DNA of 64,000 nucleotides from Streptomyces violaceoruber (GTDB lineage Bacteria > Actinomycetota > Actinomycetes > Streptomycetales > Streptomycetaceae), in assembly GCA_000720805.1 (NCBI GenBank), contig JODI01000020.1:1-64000 (forward strand), in the 5' to 3' direction. This document shows, one piece after another, positions 17,500 through 26,386 of this stretch; the stretch's first letter is position 1, and each line of letters begins with the position of its first letter. Below the pieces are notes generated by a model. That model was given only the letters and a program-made list of their open reading frames with translations. It was not told the DNA's origin and ran no database searches. The position numbers and the translations under genes are program-made.

Positions 17500-18201
17500 C
17501 TACGTCGGGATAAGGACGGTAAGCCATTCCGCTTCACGTGGCCGGTATCCGTAACGATCCCACAGCCCTGACACGATCGCCGGGACGTGGCCGGCTCCGT
17601 AGACGATGGCCACCCGGATCGGCTCGTCGCCGCGTTCCGAGTGGATCTCGCCGAGCGCGTCGAGCAACCGCTGGTCGCGCCGATCAGTCATCGCGTGTTC
17701 CACAGGGCTGTCGGCCATCATCTCCGCCCGCAGTGTCGACGGCAGATCTTCGACCACCTGGTCTTCGTCGAGGAAGGCGCGCGGACCGCGCAGCGCGAAC
17801 ACCAGGCCCATCACCGGGGCCACGAGCATGAGGAGTACGTACATCCACCGCGGCAGTGTCTTCAGGTCCGCGATCGCTTCGGCCGCGGTGACGTCCGGGT
17901 TGACCACCGGCACGCCTTCGGGAAGCACCAGCTCATCGCGCTGCTCCTGCAGGCCGTTGCGCCGCCGGCGCGGGGCGAACCGGTAAGCAAGCGTGAGGGC
18001 ACTCACTCCGACCGATTTTCCTCGGATTCCCTCGACGACTATGAGGTCGCATTCCCTGAGCCTGAGGCGGACCTGGGAGTAGAACGTCGGCGAGGCCACA
18101 TGCAGCATCGGGAAGATCACGAATTCAAGCGGCGGCCCCGTCCGCCTCATGGTGATCACAGCAGACCGGACGGCATACCCGGTCACCTCGACGATCTGCA
18201 T
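17500..18201 (-). CDS. TraB/GumN-like (TIKI-type) membrane-anchored protein
   Basis: ATG 18201 has GGGGGAA upstream. The 233-residue product starts with the conserved substrate-type strand and FPMLHVASPTFYSQV, then LRECDLIVVEGIRG, one hydrophobic segment (RWMYVLLMLVAPVMGLVFAL, about residues 119-138), and the C-terminal VAIVYGAGHVPAIVSGL segment. These are hallmarks of the TraB/PrgY/GumN superfamily, proposed metalloproteases or pheromone-inhibiting proteins. The biological role in streptomycetes is unknown. The gene sits between a full ISAs1 copy and a second ISAs1 3' end, so it may have been carried as passenger DNA. Confidence 0.7.
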   Translation of the reverse strand: MQIVEVTGYAVRSAVITMRRTGPPLEFVIFPMLHVASPTFYSQVRLRLRECDLIVVEGIRGKSVGVSALTLAYRFAPRRRRNGLQEQRDELVLPEGVPVVNPDVTAAEAIADLKTLPRWMYVLLMLVAPVMGLVFALRGPRAFLDEDQVVEDLPSTLRAEMMADSPVEHAMTDRRDQRLLDALGEIHSERGDEPIRVAIVYGAGHVPAIVSGLWDRYGYRPREAEWLTVLIPT

Positions 18202-18292
18202 GATTCCCCCGCGAACCTCGCCCGGCTTACCTTCCACCCGTACCAGGACACGAGCCCGCCTAGGGCCGTGGTTCCCTCACGGCGCAACCTGT

Positions 18293-18372
18293 CGCCGGAC
18301 TGCACAGACACTCCGCGACACCACCCGACCGCTCACCACCCTCGGCATCACGTGATCTAACCGGCCACAACG
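18293..18372 (+). repeat. Solo 3' end of an ISAs1-family element
   Basis: About 80 nt match the 3' end of the transposase at 17381-17460 with a handful of differences, including a 1-nt deletion (CTCCGCG versus CTCCCGCG). It encodes the same C-terminus ([11 protein letters not shown]) and the right-end sequence, slightly changed (ATCTAACC). Only the 3' end is present. Confidence 0.8.
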
Positions 18373-18855
18373 CGAAAACGACGCAGCCCTGGGTCTGGTG
18401 CATCGTGCGGTTCATCAGGTCCTCGTACTCGGGAATTTCGGGATTGTAGGTTGCAGCGCCTAATTTCTTATGCCTGGCCAATGTTCTGCCCATGAATTAG
18501 CCCTCGAGCACCTCAAAAACGCGGTGGACGATTGAGTGCTGAGCTTCTGTGTCGTGGTCCGACACGCTGAGACCTGCGTCGATGCACTCTTTTACCCTCT
18601 TGTATCGGGATTTTGGTCAGCAAGGAGGCGACATGGGTTGCTGGCCCTCGCCATGGGCGTCGAACGAATCGGCAGCAATTCAGCGTCTAGAAAGTCAACT
18701 GGCGAGATCACTGTCCCTCGCCTTCCTGGACCAGCACACCGGTCCCCTTGCCCGCAGCCGCACGGGCCTTCGGTACTTCCAGGAGCGCCAACATGCAAGG
18801 CCCTCCAGGCCGATCACACGCAAGCATAGGATGGCTCTGAACAGGGGCTTGGCAG
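18373..18855. other. 483-nt region without a supported gene
   Basis: The stretch leads to the large LuxR-type gene and probably holds its promoter. It includes AT-richer segments (about 18425-18480). No reading frame shows known motifs. Confidence 0.35.
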
Positions 18856-21648
18856 ATGAAGGCGGTGAGAATGGATCGGCGAAGGCGTGGCGCAGGCCAT
18901 GGCGATGGGGATGACCTGGTGTTGCTGGGGCGGGACGCGGAGCGTGCCGTTGTCGATCGGATGCTTGCGGCCGTCAACGCCGGTGAGAGCCGTGTACTGG
19001 TGGTGCACGGTGCGCCGGGAATCGGGAAGTCGGCGCTTTTGCGGTACGCGGAGATCGCGGCCGCAGACATGCAGGTACTCGGCGCGGTCGGCGTCGAGTC
19101 GGAGATGGAGTTGGCTTACGCCTCGCTGCATCAGTTGTGTGCTCCGCTGATGAATCGGTTGGAGCGCCTTCCCGCGCCTCAACTCGCAGCGCTGGAAACG
19201 GTGTTCGGGATGCGGGCAGGGGAGCCGCCCGAACGGTTTTTGGTAGGGCTGGCGGTACTCACTCTTCTGTCGATTGCTGCGGAGCAGAAGCCTTTGCTGT
19301 GCGTGATTGACGACGCCCAGTGGGTGGATCAGGCATCGCTGCAGGTGCTGGGCTTTGTGTCCCGCCGTCTGTTGGCAGAGTCAGTCGCTGTCGTCTTCGG
19401 GGTACGGGAGCGGCCTCAGGAGTTGTTCGGGCTCTCTGAGCTTGAGATCACCGGTCTACGGGACGCCGATGCACACACCCTGCTGAACTCGGTCACACAC
19501 GGTCGTCTCGACAGGCAGGTCCGCGATCGGATCGTCACCGAGACCAGGGGTAATCCACTCGCTCTGCTGGAGCTACCGCGCGGGCTGACAGTGACCCAGA
19601 TGGCGGGCGGTTTCGGCCTGTTGCGCGCCGACATGCTGCCGGACCGGATCGAGCAGAGCTTTCTGACCCGGATCGGCGCTCTGCCCAGTCCTGCCCGGCT
19701 ATTGCTGCTCATCGCTGCGGCCGAGCCGGTCGGCGACCCCGTTCTGGTGTGGGGGGCGGCAAGCCGGCTCGGCCTGACGCCGCAGGACGCGCTCCCCGAG
19801 GGCATGCAGGAGTGGCTTTCATTGGACGCGCGCGTGACGTTTCGTCACCCACTCGTGCGGTCGGCGGTGTACCGGTCAGCGTCGCAGGAGGACCGCCGGG
19901 CCGTGCATCTGGCGTTGGCAGCAGTCACGGACCCGCAGGCCGATCCGGACCGTCGCGCCTGGCATCGGGCGTCCGCGACTGCCACGCCCGATGAGTCCAT
20001 CGCCGCGGAGTTGGAACGATCTGCCGATCGGGCACAGGCGCGCGGTGGACTGGCTGCCGCTGCGGCGTTCCTGCAGCGGTGCGTGGCGTTGACGGAGGAC
20101 TCCTCGCGGCGTGCTGAGCGCGCGGTGGCGGCTGCGGAAGCCACCTTGCAGGCCGGGGACCTCGACGTTGCGCGCAGGTTTGCGGAGATCGCCGACCGGG
20201 CCGCCGAGAACGAATTGCAACGAGTCCGGGCGCATCTGGTCCGGAGTCGGATCACGTTTGCGGCCGGTCTGAACCAGGAGGCGCCACCGCTGCTGCTGAC
20301 AGCGGCACAGCGGCTTGGGGCCTTTGACGAAAACCTCGCGCGTGAGACCTATCTGGTGGCGTGGGGTGCAGCGGCGTTGCTGGCCGCGCACTCCGACAGC
20401 CTGCGGGCGATCTCGGAAGCGATTCGGGCGCTTCCGGCGCGGGCCGGGACACCACACGCCCTCGATATCGTCTTGGAGGGCTGTGCGCTGCTTGTCACCG
20501 ATGGGCGGGCCGCCGCTGTGCCGGTACTGCAGCGGGCGCTGGCGGCGCTGACTGACCTCCCAGCAGGCGATGCGTTGATGTGGGGATGGGTAGCCAATGG
20601 CGTCAGCGCGGCTGTATGGGACGACCACGCCATGCGGGTCCTGGTCGGCCGGGTCGTGGAACAGGTGCGAGCTGCTGGCGCCCTGACCGAGCTTCCGTTC
20701 TGCCTGACATCGCTCGGGATCGCGATCTCCTGGACTGGGGAATTCACCGCGGCGGATGTGATCGTCGCGGAGATCGAGGATGTGTGCGCGGCTACGGGTG
20801 TGCCCATCGCGCCCCATGTCGAGCTCAGGTTGAGTGCACTGCGAGGCCGGGCGGCCGAAGCTGAGGCGCTGATCGCCGCCACAATTGAGGAGGCTGGCGC
20901 GAGCGGTCAGCTGATGGGGGTCACAGTCGCCCAGTGGGCGGCCTCGGTCCTGTTCAACGGTCTAGGGCGCTACGAGCAAGCACTGGCGGCGGCTCAGGTG
21001 TGCACCCGGATGGCCGAACTGTGGGTGTCCGTCTGGGCGTTGCCCGAACTGATCGAGGCGGCGGTGCGTGGCGGTAACGATGACATTGCTCGCGCGGCAC
21101 TGCATGATTTGGCGGAAGCTACGACGCCGTCGGGCACGGATTGGGCTCTTGGCGTGCTCGCCCGCTCCCGGGCGCTTGTCGGCGACGACCCCTCTGAGAA
21201 TCTGTACCACGAGGCGATAGAGCGACTGGGTCGAACAGAGCTGCGTCCCGAACTCGCACGTGCGCATCTTTTGTACGGCGAGTGGCTACGCCGAGAGCGC
21301 CGGCGGGGCGAGGCCCGGGAACAGCTGCGAACCGCGTATGGGATGTTCGTGTCGATCGGGATGGAGGCGTTCGCCGAGCGGGCCCGCGGTGAACTGGTCG
21401 CTACGGGCGAGCGCATCGGCGATCGCACAGTCGAGGCTTCATCCGGCGGGGAACTGACGGCACAAGAGCGGCAGGTTGCGCTGCTCGTGCGGGATGGTTT
21501 GACCAATCCGGAGATTGGCACGCGGCTCTTCCTCAGTCCGCGAACGGTCGAGTGGCACCTGCGTAAGATCTTCGCCAAGCTTTCGATCACCTCCCGTTGG
21601 CAGCTCAGAGATGTGCTGCCTCCTTACGAGCACGCCACCCCGCGGTGA
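18856..21648 (+). CDS. Large ATP-binding LuxR-family (LAL/MalT-like) regulator
   Basis: This 930-residue protein begins with an AAA/STAND ATPase: Walker A VVHGAPGIGKSALLRY (about residues 49-64) and Walker B LLCVIDDAQWVDQ (about 149-161). A long alpha-helical TPR-like middle region (about 350-850) follows. The C-terminus is a LuxR HTH: LTAQERQVALLVRDGLTNPEIGTRLFLSPRTVEWHLRKIFAKLSI (about 868-912). ATG 18856 is used; ATG 18871 is an alternative with GGCGGTGAG before it. LAL regulators commonly control secondary metabolism or sugar uptake. No biosynthetic cluster is adjacent, so the target is unknown. Confidence 0.9.
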   Translation: MKAVRMDRRRRGAGHGDGDDLVLLGRDAERAVVDRMLAAVNAGESRVLVVHGAPGIGKSALLRYAEIAAADMQVLGAVGVESEMELAYASLHQLCAPLMNRLERLPAPQLAALETVFGMRAGEPPERFLVGLAVLTLLSIAAEQKPLLCVIDDAQWVDQASLQVLGFVSRRLLAESVAVVFGVRERPQELFGLSELEITGLRDADAHTLLNSVTHGRLDRQVRDRIVTETRGNPLALLELPRGLTVTQMAGGFGLLRADMLPDRIEQSFLTRIGALPSPARLLLLIAAAEPVGDPVLVWGAASRLGLTPQDALPEGMQEWLSLDARVTFRHPLVRSAVYRSASQEDRRAVHLALAAVTDPQADPDRRAWHRASATATPDESIAAELERSADRAQARGGLAAAAAFLQRCVALTEDSSRRAERAVAAAEATLQAGDLDVARRFAEIADRAAENELQRVRAHLVRSRITFAAGLNQEAPPLLLTAAQRLGAFDENLARETYLVAWGAAALLAAHSDSLRAISEAIRALPARAGTPHALDIVLEGCALLVTDGRAAAVPVLQRALAALTDLPAGDALMWGWVANGVSAAVWDDHAMRVLVGRVVEQVRAAGALTELPFCLTSLGIAISWTGEFTAADVIVAEIEDVCAATGVPIAPHVELRLSALRGRAAEAEALIAATIEEAGASGQLMGVTVAQWAASVLFNGLGRYEQALAAAQVCTRMAELWVSVWALPELIEAAVRGGNDDIARAALHDLAEATTPSGTDWALGVLARSRALVGDDPSENLYHEAIERLGRTELRPELARAHLLYGEWLRRERRRGEAREQLRTAYGMFVSIGMEAFAERARGELVATGERIGDRTVEASSGGELTAQERQVALLVRDGLTNPEIGTRLFLSPRTVEWHLRKIFAKLSITSRWQLRDVLPPYEHATPR

Positions 21649-21903
21649 CGTTGCCTGTTCCTGGGATGTCGGAACGGTGTCCTGCGGAGCACCCAGGCAT
21701 CTCCACCCGGTGTTGCGGCTGCCCGGTCAGCCGCTGGAAGTTCTTCCACCCGACGCTGGATGGTGACTTGAGCGCGAAAGCGCGGACGGTGGCCCGCCGT
21801 TCAACCCGCCCATACCGGCCCGCTAGGCCCTGTCTGACAATGATCGTGTTGTGGCGGGTCTTCTCTGTGGAATCGGCCGACTTCTCGTGAGAGGGTCCTG
21901 CAT

Positions 21904-22319
21904 GTGATCAGTCAGGATGGCGTCCGGGTCCGCGAGCTCGTACTCGTGGAGGGAGTTCGCCCTGCGGACGTTGTGTGTGTTCATCGCGAAGCGCTTCACG
22001 TGCTGCGTTCGAGCATCGACGCAGGCCACATCGACGGCTACAGCGATGACGACTGGCCGACGGAAGTCCTGCACTCGTATGAGCATTCGACCTTGATGTC
22101 CGAGACGACGGGCAATTCAAGGTGCTGTCGGACTTGGCGCCCTACACAATCCACGCCGAAGGCTGGGGGGACGGCCGGCTGGTCTTCAGCGCCAGCGACT
22201 CGGGAACGGCCTTGTGGATTGAGGTCACGCAGGAACAGGAAGCAGCACCCCTGTCCCGATTGGGTCTGAGGTTCCCCCGGCGTGCGGGAGGTGCTGATCA
22301 GCAGGTCAGAGTGGGTTGA
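21904..22319 (+). pseudogene. Frameshifted hypothetical gene
   Basis: From 21904 the frame reads VISQDGVRVRELVLVEG and on to DDWPTEVLHSYE with good codon use. Around 22080 the sense switches to the next frame, reading FDLDVRDDGQFKVLSDLAPY and then GDGRLVFSASDSGTALWIEVTQEQ. The two halves join smoothly if one indel is undone. No family is recognized. The 3' end runs into an IS3 relic. The region just upstream (about 21829-21850) may be an IS end. Confidence 0.4.
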
Positions 22320-22650
22320 CGGGGTTTCAGATTCGTTCGTTCGGCCGTTGCCTGGTCGGCGTAGTGCTTCTCCTCGAACTCGATCGGGCTGAGGTAGCCG
22401 AGCCGCTTCTGGATGCGCCGGGAGTTATAGAAGCCGTCGATGTACTCGAACAGTGCGAGATTCGCCTCGCCCCGGGTGGCGAAGACGCGGCTGCGGATGC
22501 ACTCCGTCTTGATGATCATCCACAGGTTCTCCGCGAGAGCATTGTCGTAGCTGTCCCCGACCGAGCCCGTGGATGCTTCAACTCCCGCTCGCAGCAGTCG
22601 AGTTGTGAGCTTCACGGATGTGTATTGACAGCCGTGATCCGCATCACACG
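22298..22650 (-). pseudogene. IS3-family transposase (OrfB) C-terminal remnant
   Basis: The minus strand encodes the end of an IS3 OrfB integrase domain: DHGCQYTS, GDSYDNALAENLWMIIKTE (catalytic region), EYIDGFYNSRRIQKRLGYLSPIEFEEKH and a short tail to the stop. The sequence before about 22650 is unrelated, so the first two thirds of the gene are missing. Confidence 0.8.
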
Positions 22651-23009
22651 TCCTCGCACCGTCAGATGCCGTCGGCCCTCGCGGCGGCTTACCCCCGACT
22701 TCCGCCCGCGTCGCCGAGACTGCACCGCACACGGTGTTCTCCCTGTCCCGTCGAGGCTCAACGCACAGGAAACGGAGCACGAATGTCGAAACAGTCCGCA
22801 ACCCGCAGGCCCCCCGCACAGCCGCCACTCGACGGGCCGTGGCGGTACGTCTCGCATCACGAATAACACGACTGCTCCGGCCACCATCAGAGCGCTCATG
22901 GCCCACCGCCGAATACGTTCCTTCCGCCGAACGCGTGCCCGACGCCTACCCAGCTCAGTCCCGTGCATCGACTCGATCAGAGGCTGACCGCGCTCTCGGA
23001 GGGCATTAA
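22651..23009. other. 359-nt region between relics; very short ORF noted
   Basis: A plus-strand ORF at 22783-22866 encodes 27 residues (MSKQSATRRPPAQPPLDGPW and seven more) with GGAG 6 nt upstream. The minus strand has a frame with one hydrophobic segment (MSALMVAGAVVLFVMRDV). Neither is supported by family or context, and both are left uncalled. Confidence 0.25.
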
Positions 23010-23206
23010 CTCGGTGCTGTCGTCTCATGCCGTCGCTCAGCGGCAGTCTGGTCGGAGAGCTGCCGTAGGACAGGCCGAGAAGCGTGACGGCGCGCACACG
23101 ATGGCCGTGCTCCCGCAGTACCCGCGCGACCGGGTGCCAGTTCCACTCCCCCCAGCCAAGCTCCCGGCACCAGGACGAACGTCGTTTCGTGCGTGGTGGT
23201 GCTCAT
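23010..23206 (-). pseudogene. Truncated alpha/beta hydrolase
   Basis: ATG 23206 opens with MSTTTHETTFVLVPGAWLGG, a typical alpha/beta-hydrolase N-terminus with the oxyanion-hole strand. A frameshift near 23145 moves the continuation (HPVARVLREHGHRVRAVTLLGLSYGSSP) to another frame. The match ends near 23040, before the nucleophile region, so the gene is dead. It is the last member of the minus-strand cluster. Confidence 0.65.
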
Positions 23207-23259
23207 TGTGCTTGCTCACTCCGGCTCGGCTGAAGGGTGTGAGTGCTGAGGCTGGGTGG

Positions 23260-23577
23260 TCAGGACAGCGGCGACGCGGCGGTCGGGTCGAGCGCTAGTT
23301 CCTCGACGTTGAGGATGTTGCTGGTGTCGAAGCCGTGCATGTCTGCTGCGAATTCGGGGCTGTCCATGTAGGCGGTGGTGACCTCACCGGGGTCGGCGTC
23401 GTCGGGGTAAGAGATCAGCGCGATCAGGCGGAGCGCCTCGGTGGCGTGGTCGGTCCAGATGCCGTGCGTGGTGACGCCGAAGGCGCGCAGGCTGGGGATG
23501 TGTCGCGGCCAGTGCACGGTCGCGTAGTCGTGGAGCGCTTCGGCCGTGCGCAGGGTGTAGATCCTGAGCTGGTACAC
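23260..23577 (-). CDS. NIPSNAP-family protein
   Basis: GTG 23577 (VYQLRIYTLRTAEALHDY) is preferred because the family consensus starts there and AAAGGAC lies upstream; ATG 23619 in the same frame is an alternative. The 105-residue product has the dimeric alpha/beta-barrel NIPSNAP pattern: YQLRIYT, VHWPRHIPSLRAFGVTTHGIW and LIALISYPDDADP. Bacterial members are small proteins of unknown function, often next to oxygenases or quinone enzymes. It lies 59 nt downstream of the DUF1772 gene. Confidence 0.75.
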   Translation of the reverse strand: MYQLRIYTLRTAEALHDYATVHWPRHIPSLRAFGVTTHGIWTDHATEALRLIALISYPDDADPGEVTTAYMDSPEFAADMHGFDTSNILNVEELALDPTAASPLS

Positions 23578-23635
23578 GTTCGTCAGGGTCCTTTCGGTCT
23601 GGGTGGTGGACTGCGGCATGGGGCGGAGTGCAGGG

Positions 23636-24106
23636 TCAGCTGATGAGGCTTGCGCCCAGAGCGAGGACGGCCAGGCCCTGCAGGACGGCTCGGGGGACGA
23701 TGATGCGGTCCCAGTCCCGCTGCAGGCTGCGGGCGTTGGCAGGGGTTTCGTGGGCGTCGGCGGCCGCGGTGAGTTGGCGGTTGATGGGTGCGCTGACGCG
23801 CAGGTAGAGCAGCACCCAGACCACCAGCAGCAGGAAGGCCGCTGCCGCGGTCGCCGATCCGGCGGGTCGGCCGGCCACGGCGGCGAGCACGGACGCGGCG
23901 GCGGCTGCGACGACGCCGAGGATTCCGGGGACTGGCATGCGCCCGTCGGCGAAGCGGTGCACGTTGCCCATGACCGCGGTAAGAGAAGTGTCATCGACGC
24001 GCTCGAGCGCGTCGCGCTGAACCAGCGCGCAGAACACGTCGGTGCCGTAGACGATCCCCGTGCTCAGGATCGCCAGCAACGCGGCGAGTTGCGAGAGAAG
24101 TGTCAT
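23636..24106 (-). CDS. DUF1772-like integral membrane protein
   Basis: This 156-residue protein has four hydrophobic segments: residues about 3-22 (LLSQLAALLAILSTGIVYGT), 60-80, 87-105 and 137-155. It also has the conserved N-terminal G..YG.......L region and RxxW-like QRDWDRIIVPR near 128-138. This matches DUF1772/anthrone-oxygenase-like proteins, small membrane proteins found with polyketide or aromatic-oxidation genes. ATG 24106 overlaps the stop of the SnoaL-like gene by 4 nt, so expression is coupled. Catalytic activity is not shown for most members. Confidence 0.75.
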   Translation of the reverse strand: MTLLSQLAALLAILSTGIVYGTDVFCALVQRDALERVDDTSLTAVMGNVHRFADGRMPVPGILGVVAAAAASVLAAVAGRPAGSATAAAAFLLLVVWVLLYLRVSAPINRQLTAAADAHETPANARSLQRDWDRIIVPRAVLQGLAVLALGASLIS

Positions 24107-24531
24107 GCCTTCGCCGCCGGGCCGTCGAGCGGCGGCAGGACGCCGATCTGCTGGAACATCTGCATCAGGTTCAGCTCGTCCCAGTGCTCGACGAACATGC
24201 CGTCATCGACGCGCCAGATGTCGATGCTGCGCATCTCGACGCTTTGGCCGCTGGCGGGGATGCCCAGCAGGTCCCCGGTGTGGGTGCCGCGGTAGACGAA
24301 GCGGCCGACGACGCGGTCACCGGAGACGATCAGGTCTTCCATCGTGACTTTCACGTCGGGCAGGCCGGTGAAGAACGCGGCCCAGAACTGGCGGTTGGCC
24401 TCGCGTCCGTCGGCGACGAAGTCGTTGTGGTTGATGTAGTCCCTGGCGACGAATCGGTCCACCAGGTCCGGGTTGTGGGTGTTGGTCATCTCGACGAAGA
24501 GCTCAGCAAGCTGGGGTCCGGAGGTGGTCAC
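24103..24531 (-). CDS. SnoaL-like polyketide cyclase / ester cyclase-family protein
   Basis: The 142-residue NTF2-like fold matches SnoaL-type proteins: AELFVEMTNTHNPDLVDRFVARDYINHN, FFTGLPDVKVTMEDLIVSGDRVVGRFVYRGTHTGDLLGIPASGQSVEMRSIDIWRVDDG and EHWDELNLMQMFQQIG. The Asp/His positions of SnoaL cyclases are broadly preserved, but many members have unknown substrates. It is coupled by 4-nt overlaps to both the DUF1772 gene and the upstream reductase remnant. It is probably part of a small-molecule detoxification or tailoring operon. Confidence 0.8.
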   Translation of the reverse strand: MTTSGPQLAELFVEMTNTHNPDLVDRFVARDYINHNDFVADGREANRQFWAAFFTGLPDVKVTMEDLIVSGDRVVGRFVYRGTHTGDLLGIPASGQSVEMRSIDIWRVDDGMFVEHWDELNLMQMFQQIGVLPPLDGPAAKA

Positions 24532-24925
24532 GCGGTCTCCTCATGGTGGTTGGCACCGCTGGCGGTCGCCGCGGCGAGGGTGGGGTAGTCGGTGTAACCG
24601 CGGTGGTCGCCGCCGTAGAACGTGGCCGGGTCGGCCTGGTTCAGCGGTGCGCCTGAGCGGAGGCGGGCCGGGAGGTCGGAGTTGGCCAGTGCCGTCGTGC
24701 CGACCGTGATGACGTCCGCCAGGCCGGCGTCGAGGTCGGCGACGCGCGTGTCGATGCCGGAGCCCGCACGGTTGAGGAACAGGGCCGTCGGCCACTGCTG
24801 CCGCAGTTGCCGCAGCAACTCCTCGTCGCCGCCGTGGATCAGGTGGAGGTAGGCGAGGCTCAGCGGTGCCAGGGCCGTGACGAGTGCCGGGTACAGGTCG
24901 CGGGTATCGTGCTCGGCGATGCCTG
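24528..24925 (-). pseudogene. C-terminal fragment of an OYE-type flavin reductase
   Basis: The minus strand reads GIAEHDTRDLYPALVTALAP, then LSLAYLHLIHGGDEELLRQL, ADLDAGLADVITVGTTALAN and LNQADPATFYGGDHRGYTDY. This is the C-terminal third of an Old Yellow Enzyme/alkene reductase. The TIM-barrel N-terminus is absent: at about 24925 the sequence switches to a quinone-oxidoreductase fragment in another frame. The stop overlaps the SnoaL-like start. Confidence 0.8.
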
Positions 24926-25150
24926 CTCGCTGCCGCGCGGGCTGGCCGTGGCGATCACGTGGGCACCGGTGTTCTTGGCCGGCTGCACCGCGTAGCCGCC
25001 GACCGCGCCCCCGGCGGCGCCGTTGATCAGCACGCGCCGCCCGGCGGTCAGCTTGCCGTGGTCGAACAGCGCCTGGTACGCGGTCAGTCCCACCAGCGGC
25101 AGAGCGGCCGCATCGGCCAGCGGGATGCCCTTCGGGCCGCCGCGGTGTAC
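24926..25150 (-). pseudogene. Internal fragment of a zinc-independent quinone oxidoreductase
   Basis: GIPLADAAALPLVGLTAYQA and RVLINGAAGGAVGGYAVQPA are the central and NADPH-binding parts of a QOR/MDR-type reductase; the usual GGVG has become GGAVGG. Both termini are missing. It joins directly to the OYE fragment at about 24925. Confidence 0.75.
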
Positions 25151-25246
25151 TCGCTGGTAGCGGGACTGTCCTATCTGGTCAGACAGTGCATTGCCCCTCG
25201 TGCCGGTGGCGTCCGAGGTGGACGACCACACCAGCGTGGTGGTGGG

Positions 25247-26188
25247 TCAGGCGACGAAGCGCTTGAACCAGTCGAGCATCGGCTGCGGGTTCTCGGGCAG
25301 GTAGTTGTAGCCGTCGAAACGCCGGTTCGTGCCCTCGACCCAGATGAGATCCTTCTGGTCGGTCGGCATGGCGTCAAAGATCGCCTGCACGTCGTCGGGC
25401 GTGGTCAGCGTGTCGTCGCGGACCTGCAGCAGCAGCGTCGGAATATCCACCGCCTTGGCGTATTGCGGCATGTCCATGTCTTTCAGTTCCATGCTGGTTG
25501 CGCGGCGCAGGGCGTCCGCGACCTCCGACAGCGCGTCAGGCATGCCCATGTGGCCGAGAATTGTGCGGTAGAAGGAGCTCAGCGAGATCGGTTGCGGCGC
25601 GACGATCGCCTGGACATCCTCGAACTCTTCCGGGTGCTTGGACATGCCGACCATCGTCGCGTTCATGCCGCAGCAGCGGCTGAGCAGGCCGATCTTCATG
25701 TTCTTGAGGTCGGGCTGCGAGCGGACGTAGCGCAGTGAGCCGATCACATCGCGGTACTCGCGAATGCCGTTGCCGACCGCGCCGCCGCTGCCGGCCGCGC
25801 TCTGGCCGAAATTACGCAGGTCGTAGGCCAGGATGTTGTAGCCGGCTTCGTGCAGGTGCTTGTAGTCCGGCATGAAGTTGACTTCGATGTTGTTGCCGCT
25901 CGCCTCCCAGGCGTCGCTGTAGGGCTTGAGGTGCCCGGGGAAGCCGTAGCGGTTTGCCCAGATGGGGTGGTTGGCGATAATCAGACGATCGCTGTCGGCC
26001 GGTATGAACCAGCCCTCGATCGTCACGCCGTCCATCGCGGGGAAGAAGACATCGGAGAAGGCGATGCCGTCGTCCGCCGGCGAGCGGAGGATCGGCGAGC
26101 GCGCCGGGTTCGCCATGGCAGAGACCAGACCGGCGACCAGCTCGGCGCGAGTGGGGAGAGTTGCTTCAGTGTCCGTAACTTGGGTCAT
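25247..26188 (-). CDS. Alpha/beta hydrolase with a Cys nucleophile elbow
   Basis: This 313-residue protein has a DLH/peptidase-like alpha/beta-hydrolase core: DGVTIEGWFIPADSDRLIIANH (about residues 53-74), EAGYNILAYDLRNFGQSAAGSG and IGLLSRCCGMNATMVGMSKHPEEF. In the last the nucleophile elbow reads S-R-C-C-G rather than G-x-S-x-G, so the nucleophile would be Cys, as in dienelactone hydrolase. IPTLLLQVRDDTLTTPDDVQAIFDAMP holds the acid region. The expected catalytic His position reads EGTNRRFDGYNY, with no clear His. A GGGAC ribosome site precedes ATG 26188. It heads the surviving minus-strand cluster. Confidence 0.8.
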   Translation of the reverse strand: MTQVTDTEATLPTRAELVAGLVSAMANPARSPILRSPADDGIAFSDVFFPAMDGVTIEGWFIPADSDRLIIANHPIWANRYGFPGHLKPYSDAWEASGNNIEVNFMPDYKHLHEAGYNILAYDLRNFGQSAAGSGGAVGNGIREYRDVIGSLRYVRSQPDLKNMKIGLLSRCCGMNATMVGMSKHPEEFEDVQAIVAPQPISLSSFYRTILGHMGMPDALSEVADALRRATSMELKDMDMPQYAKAVDIPTLLLQVRDDTLTTPDDVQAIFDAMPTDQKDLIWVEGTNRRFDGYNYLPENPQPMLDWFKRFVA

Positions 26189-26386
26189 GTGCTGTCCCTA
26201 AGAATGTGAGGCGGTCCGGGAGGACCGGGTTGTGGCTGCTGTGGTATGGCCGTTGATGGCTCGAAAGAAATGGCCGCCCGGTCCTCCGGGACGATCCGGC
26301 CACTGATTGAGAACTGCGGTCATCGCTGGTGAGGGACCTGTCGGTGGAGTGCTCTTCGGACCACGGCATGTGGATCACGAGGGATA

